Notes under the pieces: generated by a model
Database searches by the model: none
Seen by the model: the letters and a program-made list of their open reading frames with translations, nothing else
Told to the model about the DNA's origin: nothing
Program-made: the position numbers and the translations under genes
Source of the DNA: Entrophospora sp. SA101
Lineage: Eukaryota > Glomeromycota > Glomeromycetes > Entrophosporales > Entrophosporaceae
Assembly (NCBI GenBank): GCA_958430865.1
Contig: CAUDNR010001342.1
Location: forward strand, 1-16,095
Direction: 5' to 3'
Length of the DNA stretch: 16,095 nt
In this document: piece after piece, positions 8,201 to 16,095 of the stretch
Numbering within the stretch: position 1 is the first letter of the stretch
Layout: each line of letters opens with the position of its first letter

Positions 8201-10679
8201 GATGCGCCGTGATCTACGCTCAATTCGTATCTTTACAATTGATCCATCGGGTGCCAAAGATCTTGATGATGCCATATCATGTACTCGATTGCCTGATGGA
8301 AATTATGAAATTGGGGTCCATATTGCTGATGCTAGTTATTTTGTTAAACCAAATTCTGTACTTGATCGCGAAGCCCGTAAAAGGGCCACATCTGTTTATT
8401 TGGTTCAAAAATATATTCCAATGTTGCCTAATTTATTGTCTGAAGACTTGTGTAGTTTAGTTTCTGGTGTTGATAGGTAAATTGATTGATTGATTAGTCG
8501 ATTGAATAATTTATTAGTCATTGTTGCTGTAATGATGATAATAATAATTATCATTCTTTATGCATTTATTAATTTACTAAATATATATATATATATATAT
8601 AAATTAGACTTGCATTCTCTGTTTTTTGGACAATCACTCCTGAAGGAAGAAGCTCAAATACACAATTTTCAAAAACTATTATCAGATCTTGTGCAAAATT
8701 ATCATATGATGATGTGCAAGAAATAATCGATGGAAAACCATTAAATCCTAATGTTAATATTCACAATGGTTATTCTGCAAGCGAAATTGAAGCTGATATT
8801 AGAGCATTCCATGTAAGTAGTCACTTTCAAATTTAAACCATAATAATTAAATAATATGCCTATTCTTTTTATTGATATCTTTTTGTATTGTAAATAGGAC
8901 CTTTCTCAAAAAATGCGCGAATTACGTCACAAACGTGGAGCATTGTCATTAAATTCAGTCAAACTTACTTTTGATATAGATGAAAATGAAAATCCAATCG
9001 AATGTCATGTTTACAAATATAAAGAAGCCAATTGTATTGTTAAAGAATTCATGTTACTTGCTAATATAAGCGTGGCACAGAAAATCTCTAGTTCATTCCC
9101 AGAACAAGCATTGTTAAGACGTCATGCTGCTCCTATTGAACGTAGACTTGTATGTAAATTTTTTTATTTTAAGGAAGAGATTTTTGGGGACAGTAAAATA
9201 GTTATTTTTTAATAACAAAGCTTTTTATTCTTTGTTTAGAATGATTTCCTTGAACATGCAACTAGATTTGGTTATAAAATTGATATTTCATCTGCTTCAG
9301 CTTTGCAAAGATCATTTAATACAGTTGATAATGAAGACGCAAGAAAGGTTATCATTTATTTATTTACTATTAATACTAATATTAATATTAATAAAAATAA
9401 AATAATAAATCTAATACTCTTTTATAATTATTTATTAATTAAGGTTTTGGAACTTCTTGCTATTAAACCATTACAAAGAGCCAAGTATTTTTGTACTGGC
9501 ACATTAGATATTATTAAATATCAACATTATGCACTGAATGTTCCACTTTATACACATTTCACCTCACCTATTCGTCGTTACGCTGATGTTCTTGTTCATA
9601 GAATGCTTGAAGCTGCTTTATCTGGTGGTATGTATAAATATAGATTAAATTAGAATATGATGTTTTTACTTTTAAAGGATAAAGGATAAATTGTTCTTGT
9701 TTTCTTAAAAAAATTTTTTTTAGAGAGGAAATTTTATATTGATAAAGATAATGTACAAAAAACAGCCAGTTATTGTAATGTTAAGAAAGAAGCAGCAAAG
9801 AATGCACAAGAGCAAAGTAGTCACTTATTTTTATCTGTACTGCTTAATAACTTGACAGTTCAATCTGGACCAGTTATTCGTGAAGCAATAGTTGTAGGTG
9901 TGAAAGAACATGCATTTGATGTTCTAGTGCCTTATTTTGGTATAGAAAAACGGGTGCATTTGGATCAATTGCCTCTAGAAAAATTCATCTTCAATAGTGA
10001 AAAGATGGAGTTAACATTGGTTTGGAAACAAGGCATTAGCTCTTTAGAAGCAATTTCTGATGACTATGTATTTGTTGCTGAAGAGGAAGAAGAGGGCTTG
10101 GAGGTTGATGAAGAGGCACTGCTTGCAGATGATAATGATGATTATCATTATGAAATGATGGATGTGACCAGTCTTCCAATTGAGGATGAACATCGACTAT
10201 TTGATAATAATTCAGGTGAGGATGATGATGGATATGATGAAGAAACACAAAAAACTGATGCTGTTACTAGTGAAAAAGAAGCTACTACTACTTCTAATAA
10301 TAATAATAAAAATAAAAATACTGAAAATGACGGAAATGATACACAATCTTCCACCACATCTGTCAATGAGAAATCTTATGTTAAAGTAGAACATACTAAT
10401 ATTACTACTAACAATATTACTGTTTCATCACCTGGAGAAAAAGTTTCATTGTCAACACCAACATCAACATCAGCTAATAAAACCTCTTGCCCAGTCACTA
10501 CTTCTTCTGCAACAGTTATCAAACAACCAGAAGTGTCAAAATTATCTATTGTTTCAGATCCTACTATTCCTAATTCTCAAATAATCCGAGAACTTACTCA
10601 TCTTAATGTTATCATTACTGCTGATTGTAAAAAGAGTCCACCTGTCATCAAAGTTTTAGCTGTCAATCCTTTTGCTTAA
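5271..10679 (+). CDS. SSD1: Ssd1/Sts5/Dis3L2-like RNB protein with conserved active site
   Basis: Nine exons give about 1,535 residues; yeast Ssd1 has 1,250. The family binds mRNAs, notably for cell-wall and polarity proteins, and represses their translation under NDR kinase Cbk1/Orb6. Residues 1-570 are disordered, rich in Asn, Gln and Ser, with HxRxxS sites ending at Ser175, 271, 453, 488 and 521, and a FFFP docking motif (293-296). The first cold-shock domain (about 580-655) contains [12 protein letters not shown] and [14 protein letters not shown] Lys/Glu-rich insert follows, then a second cold-shock region (about 695-790). The RNB domain (about 870-1215) has [12 protein letters not shown] with Asp890, 896, 898 and 899, and [13 protein letters not shown] with Arg1200/1201. 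Residues about 1230-1305 are S1-like. An acidic then Asn/Thr-rich insert separates this from a conserved-looking end ([15 protein letters not shown]). Unlike yeast Ssd1, it keeps the nuclease signature, so it may act as an exonuclease. The exon 1 donor is uncertain. Confidence 0.93.
5539..9723 (+). other. Intron map of the Ssd1-like gene
   Basis: Introns are 5539-5644, 6968-7048, 7792-7907, 8477-8607, 8813-8897, 9150-9239, 9348-9443 and 9628-9723. All junctions keep phase and rebuild family motifs; for example, exon 4 to 5 gives [16 protein letters not shown]. The first donor is least sure: GT at 5524, 5539 and 5554 all keep the frame, changing only the Asn-rich head. Intron 2 has a second in-frame acceptor (exon from 7073), which would drop eight residues. 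Intron 7 has a weak donor (GTTATC), a length divisible by three and no stop. Confidence 0.8.
8581..8600. repeat. (AT)10 microsatellite in an Ssd1-gene intron
   Basis: Ten AT units end just before the acceptor of the intron at 8477-8607. Length variation here could affect splicing only indirectly; nothing more can be read. Confidence 0.9.
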
Positions 10680-10763
10680 AACTTTACTTTTACTTTAATG
10701 TAAATGGTTTTTTTTTTTAATTAATTGTTATTTTATTATTATTTTTTTATTTTTTTTTTAAAC

Positions 10764-10769
10764 ATTAAA
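10764..10769 (+). terminator. Poly(A) signal candidate for the Ssd1-like gene
   Basis: ATTAAA, a common variant hexamer, lies about 85 bases after the TAA at 10677-10679, followed by A-rich then T-rich DNA. A canonical AATAAA occurs only at 11018-11023. Either could serve. Confidence 0.3.
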
Positions 10770-11267
10770 AACCAAAAAAATTTCAAAAAAAAAATCTTAT
10801 ATTTATTTTTGCATACAAAAGATTTCTTTTTACTAATTATATAATATAGAAATTACATTAATTCCTACTCCACACCTTTTTTTAATTTATTTTTTTTATA
10901 TAAGAATATTTTATTTTAATAAGTAATTTATAATATATAGATAATTTTGATTGTAACAAGTACGTTTTTAATTTTTAAAAATTTTTTTATGGTTAGTTAT
11001 TATTTAATATAAATTTCAATAAAAAAAAATTTTTTTTTGACTAACTTTACTGGTAAATAACAGATTGCAAAAAAATTAATCATTATATAACAGGGTTATC
11101 TTGGGAAGAGATAATGAATATGTATGATTGCTTAAAATTTGTAAAAGACATTAGTGCTGATCCATTTATTTTAACATATAGTGCACCTGACAATAAAATC
11201 ACCTGACTTTGGAACTGAGAACAAATCAATGAAGTTCAAACCAAATTGAATCACTCAATTTTGATTC

Positions 11268-11339
11268 AATCAGTTCAAATTTGAATTGAATTGAATTCAA
11301 ATTGTACTTTGATTCAATTCAATTTGATTTGAACTGATT
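11268..11339. repeat. 72-bp imperfect palindrome
   Basis: Perfect 13-base arms, AATCAGTTCAAAT (11268-11280) and its inverse (11327-11339), enclose further complementary sequence built of TTGAATTGAATT and TTCAATTCAATT blocks, so most of the 72 bases could pair. A diverged direct copy of the right arm, GATTCGAACTGATTTAAAT, follows at about 11361-11379. This looks like one end of a palindromic repeat family. Confidence 0.6.
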
Positions 11340-11545
11340 TGAATATTAATATATAATCTGATTCGAACTGATTTAAATATATAAAAAATTAGCGTAACAT
11401 TTCAAATTTCCACTATGCCGAAGCAATTATTACAACAAATAAAGTTAAAATTTGTAAAGTTTTAATCTTTGCATATTCGTATGTGTATATGTGTACGAAT
11501 GGGTATATATTTTTTGAAATCCAACCAATCCAAGGATCTACAACA

Positions 11546-11590
11546 AGGGTTAACCTTAACATTCGAGGCGTCGATCCTAAGGTTAAACCT
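11546..11590. repeat. 13-bp stem-loop in repeat DNA
   Basis: AGGGTTAACCTTA (11546-11558) pairs with TAAGGTTAAACCT (11578-11590) at 12 of 13 positions, across a 19-base, CpG-containing loop (ATTCGAGGCGTCGATC region). It is probably part of a dispersed repeat rather than a gene. Confidence 0.5.
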
Positions 11591-12029
11591 CTTTACAGTC
11601 AATCTACCAATATTAATTAAAATTGGGGTTACACATAACCACCCAACCACCTAGACACCCTGTTAAAAGGTTGAACCCCATGTTTTGAGAATATAAATCC
11701 TTGGATTGGGTGCAGAAATTGTTAGAATGTATAAATTTAAAAAATTTAAAAATAAATCTTTGGATTTTTGTTTAGCAGAGTTGACTTGTTTATTACTTGT
11801 AATTGTATTATTTGTATTATGTATGAGCAAATTCTTTAAAACAAGAAATTTTTTTTGCATGGGATAAAGTGTATTGGGGAAAGATTTTTTGTACTTTATT
11901 CATGGTTTTAAATAAATATGATTTAAAAGAAAGTTGATAATTTACTTAGTGCATGCCCAATCAATCAATTAATAGGCAAATAAAGAACCAACCAAAAAGT
12001 ACAGATATATATTAATGTTTTAAAATAAT

Positions 12030-12035
12030 TTTATT
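12030..12035 (-). terminator. Poly(A) signal candidate for the aspartic protease gene
   Basis: AATAAA on the - strand lies about 59 bases beyond the stop codon at 12096-12094. The distance suits a fungal 3' UTR. Confidence 0.4.
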
Positions 12036-12093
12036 TATAAAATAGCATATTTTTGATTAATTGGATTCGTTCAATAGATTTAAATAAATCTAA

Positions 12094-14154
<2,061 letters not shown>

Positions 14155-14300
14155 TGTTTTTTTTTTAGAAGGAAAAAATTTATTTAAAAATAATTGTTAT
14201 TATTGTTATTTTATTTTATTATGTACCTACCCATAACCTTATTTATCATTCTCTAATCATTTTAATCTGTTTACAAATTAGCCAAATTTTCCATTCCTAC

Positions 14301-14312
14301 CGGAGATCTCCG
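14301..14312. promoter_or_regulatory. CGG-N6-CCG palindrome upstream of the protease gene
   Basis: CGGAGATCTCCG is a perfect 12-base palindrome, 147 bases before the ATG at 14154 (- strand). Inverted CGG half-sites spaced by six bases are the classic form of site for some fungal Zn2Cys6 regulators (Ppr1 type). The GC-rich island is striking in AT-rich DNA. That any factor binds it is inference. Confidence 0.35.
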
Positions 14313-14347
14313 AGAATTATAATAAAATATAGTAATAATAGTTTTGA

Positions 14348-14474
14348 CATCACTTGGGCGATACGGATGATCCATTACGTATTAATGTTACAGATTTGTT
14401 TAAAAAAATTTTATTATTTCTATTCTGAACATGGTATTACCAAAGATTTCAGGGATCAAAATTTAGTAATGTGA
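14348..14474 (+). pseudogene. Possible frameshifted coding relic
   Basis: Bases 14348-14425 are open and read HHLGDTDDPLRINVTDLFKK before losing sense. After the A-run at 14402-14408, another frame reads on through SEHGITKDFRDQNLVM to TGA at 14472-14474. The two parts look like one short protein end broken at the A-run. No family is recognised, and the stretch is short enough to be chance. Confidence 0.2.
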
Positions 14475-14566
14475 TTATTAAAATCTTCCATTTGTTATCC
14501 TCTTGATATATAGAATTACCTCTATATAAAAATAGTTAATATAAGCGAATTTACATCAGATCTACT

Positions 14567-14803
14567 ATGGAACCAAAGAATTATACCACCATTAGAAGTA
14601 TTTTGAAGAAGGAACAAGGTGAAAAAATTGCTCCTTATATTTTTAAATTAGCAGATACTAAATCCTTGCAAACATATTTAGATAAAGAAAGGATTACCTA
14701 TGAAATTTACCAAGAAGAAAGAAAAATAATAAACACTAAGAAAAGAACATTAACACAGAACCACAAAGAACCCAGAAAGAAAAGAAAATCAGTAGAGAAA
14801 TAA
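14567..14803 (+). CDS. Small Lys/Glu-rich protein, unknown function
   Basis: This open frame of 78 codons runs from ATG to TAA. It has no signal peptide or membrane segment. Residues about 1-50 look helical and charged (YTTIRSILKKEQGEKIAPYI). The end is very basic (EPRKKRKSVEK), like a nuclear localisation signal. It contains no CpG, and it opens the CpG-poor block that continues to the right edge. It faces the coiled-coil ORF (convergent, 170 bases apart). I do not recognise the family. It may be a gene of the same repeat or mobile segment, a fragment of a larger gene, or a fortuitous frame; codon use and length favour real coding origin. Confidence 0.4.
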   Translation: MEPKNYTTIRSILKKEQGEKIAPYIFKLADTKSLQTYLDKERITYEIYQEERKIINTKKRTLTQNHKEPRKKRKSVEK

Positions 14804-14837
14804 TTGCTGTCTAATTTTAAAATAATATAATGAATAT

Positions 14838-14859
14838 TATCTTTTAAAAATTAAAGATA
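14838..14859. repeat. AT-rich 7-bp stem between convergent ORFs
   Basis: TATCTTT (14838-14844) and AAAGATA (14853-14859) could form a hairpin with an 8-base loop. It lies between the convergent small ORF and the coiled-coil ORF. The stem has only one G-C pair, so a terminator role is unproven. Confidence 0.2.
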
Positions 14860-14973
14860 TTAAAAAAAGATTTGGTAAAAAAGAATTTTATGAGTTGGTT
14901 TGACTTGCTTAGATTCTACTTAATTATTTGTTCTTGTTTCTTTTTAAGTGAATTTTCTCATCTTTTTTGCAAA

Positions 14974-15600
14974 CTATAGTAGTTTGTTCTTTTTCCATGG
15001 TAATGCTGGCAAAGATTTGTTGGCTAAATGTAGTTCTTGTTTTAGTTGCTGGATTGCTTGGGCCTGTCAACTTATCTCCTGATTCTTAGCTGCTTCCAAT
15101 TGCTCTAATTTCTCAGCTAATTGTCTTTCTCTTCATTCTTTGGCTAGGTGAGTTTCAGCATCTAATCTTGCCTCTTTAATTTTTTGCTTTCAATTTTCAA
15201 TAATTTCAATAGTTTTAATTATTTTGCTATTCCTCTCTTCATTTCTTAATTGCTCAATGAATTCTTCTTTTCAATTATCTTTATCTATTTTTATTTCTTC
15301 ATCAGTTGGCTCATAATATTTTGAAACTACTTCAGTAATGTTATTTTCAAAGTTTTTATAATCCTTTTCAATTCTTTTTTTTTCCTTAGTTAATTTATAC
15401 TTTTCTAATTCTAAGTTTTCTTTTTGTAATCCCAATCTTTTAATTATTAAAGTATCAATTATACCATCTTTATATTCATCTGTTACTAGACATCTATTCT
15501 TAATCAACTCCACTAACATTTCTTCTAGTTCTTCAGCTTTCTTTTTTAATTGTATTAATTCTTGATTATTTTCAGGTGCTGGAATTCCTTTTACTACCAT
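14974..15600 (-). pseudogene. Coiled-coil ORF interrupted only by in-frame TGA
   Basis: On the - strand an ATG at 15600 opens 109 codons of Lys/Glu-rich heptad sequence (QLKKKAEELEEMLVELIKN; KLTKEKKRIEKDYKNFE) to a TGA at 15273-15271. The same frame continues in equally coiled-coil sequence (EEFIEQLRNEERN; RERQLAEKLEQLEAAKN) past three more TGA codons (15192-15190, 15135-15133, 15069-15067). It ends at TAG (14976-14974) after SLPALPWKKNKLL, 208 codons in all. There is no internal TAA or TAG. Every sure Arg is AGA or AGG, and the whole stretch lacks CpG. So the TGAs may be old CGA (Arg) codons lost by CpG deamination, or UGA may be read as Trp. The start lies 22 bases after the stop of the DUF7869-like reading. 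Function unknown. Confidence 0.55.
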
Positions 15601-15622
15601 AATATATTATTTTAATAAAATT

Positions 15623-16095
15623 TTATATTGGTTTTGGACAAGTAATGTCTTTAAATTCATCTCTTACAAATGGTCGAATATTATTATAAAGGTATTCTTG
15701 CCTTTTATAATCTAAAGGAGGTGGTGTTAACACTAAATAGATAAAGATTTAATTTCTTCAAAAATATCTGCTTTCTTGGTTTTCAATAAATTGAACTCAA
15801 CAAAAGGTCCATTAGCAATTTCTTGAACTTTCACTGTACCAAAATTAGATGCTTCAAAAAGAAAATGTTGATACTTTTGTAAACCATTTAGTTTCTTAAA
15901 ATAAATTCCCAAAATAGCTTTAAGATCTAAATATTGAAAACCTTTTCCACCTTCATAACATTGAGTTTTATTCAATCCTGCTGGACTAGACTTTTTTATC
16001 ACTTCAACCACATGGCCCACACAATCTACTCTTGTTCTTCTATAGAGTTTTTTAATCAAGCCAAAACTACCATCACACTTGAATTTGGTATGTCC
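15623..16095 (-). pseudogene. DUF7869-like C-terminal fragment, frameshifted, runs off edge
   Basis: The - strand is open from the right edge (16095) to a TAG at 15735-15733. It reads GHTKFKCDGSFGLIKKLYRR and then NKTQCYEGGKGFQYLDLKA and LNGLQKYQHFLFEASNFG. From memory, this GHTKF/FGLIK/RRTR pattern marks the C-terminal part of DUF7869 proteins, a multicopy family of Rhizophagus and some animals that looks transposon-related. Just before the TAG the family-like tail moves to another frame: TPPPLDYKRQEYLYNNIRPF, then RDEFKDITCPKPI and TAA at 15625-15623. A one-base loss near 15735-15740 would explain this. The copy is therefore probably dead, unless the base call is wrong. The N-terminal part lies beyond the window. 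Confidence 0.65.

Larger units (their letters stand above)
10680..12029. other. Intergenic region with repeats and a relic frame
   Basis: There is no supported gene. At 11057-11206 an open stretch of 49 codons with a sensible composition (contains TGLSWEEIMNMYDCLKF) ends in TGA. It follows an AACAG and may be a relic exon of a repeated gene. Bases about 11210-11380 are built of TTGAAT/ATTCAA-type words forming a long imperfect palindrome. Bases 11462-11650 are open on both strands around a stem-loop, so neither frame is trusted. Confidence 0.5.

Noticed and set aside
11462..11654. Overlapping open frames on both strands
   Set aside because: Both cover a stem-loop in repeat-like DNA and have no known motif; mutual shadows.

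Overview
The window looks like nuclear DNA of an arbuscular mycorrhizal fungus (Glomeromycotina), most likely Rhizophagus irregularis or a close relative. The DNA is very AT-rich. Predicted proteins carry long Asn, Gln and Ser runs from AAT, CAA and AGT repeats. Genes are split by short introns of about 80-135 bases with GTAAGT-like donors and AG acceptors. The right edge carries a fragment of a multicopy protein family (DUF7869 type, recognised from memory) that I associate with Rhizophagus. The species call is inference; the fungal gene content is read directly.

Layout, left to right. Bases 1-1817 hold no recognisable gene. They contain a 741-base inverted-repeat element (688-1428) with a 166-base pogo/Tigger-like MITE nested inside it (802-967). 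A five-exon gene on the + strand (1818-3760) encodes a 518-residue bHLH-leucine-zipper transcription factor with a Max/Mlx-type basic region and a very long Asn-rich linker. Bases 3761-5270 are intergenic and hold a 31-base inverted repeat whose arms are 442 bases apart. A nine-exon gene on the + strand (5271-10679) encodes an Ssd1/Sts5/Dis3L2-like protein of about 1,535 residues. It has an N-terminal cluster of NDR-kinase sites with a docking motif, cold-shock domains, an RNB domain that keeps all four catalytic Asp, and an S1-like C-terminal region. Bases 10680-12093 are repeat-rich intergenic DNA. An eight-exon gene on the - strand (14154 down to 12094) encodes a 399-residue vacuolar aspartic protease of the Pep4/saccharopepsin type.

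From about 14548 to the right edge the sequence changes character: only one CpG in about 1.55 kb. This block holds a small lysine-rich ORF (+), a coiled-coil ORF (-) interrupted only by TGA codons, and a frameshifted DUF7869-like fragment (-) that runs off the edge. I read it as a decaying repeat or mobile segment whose CpGs were lost by deamination. A segment written in a code where UGA is Trp, such as that of the mycoplasma-related endobacteria of these fungi, is a real alternative.

The three main genes are independent housekeeping or regulatory genes, not an operon: transcriptional control, post-transcriptional control of cell-wall mRNAs under an NDR kinase, and vacuolar proteolysis. I found no clear new multi-gene system. 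The most interesting points are the Ssd1 homologue that keeps a nuclease active site together with full Ssd1-type regulation, its stop-free in-frame intron inside the RNB domain, and the TGA-only coiled-coil ORF.
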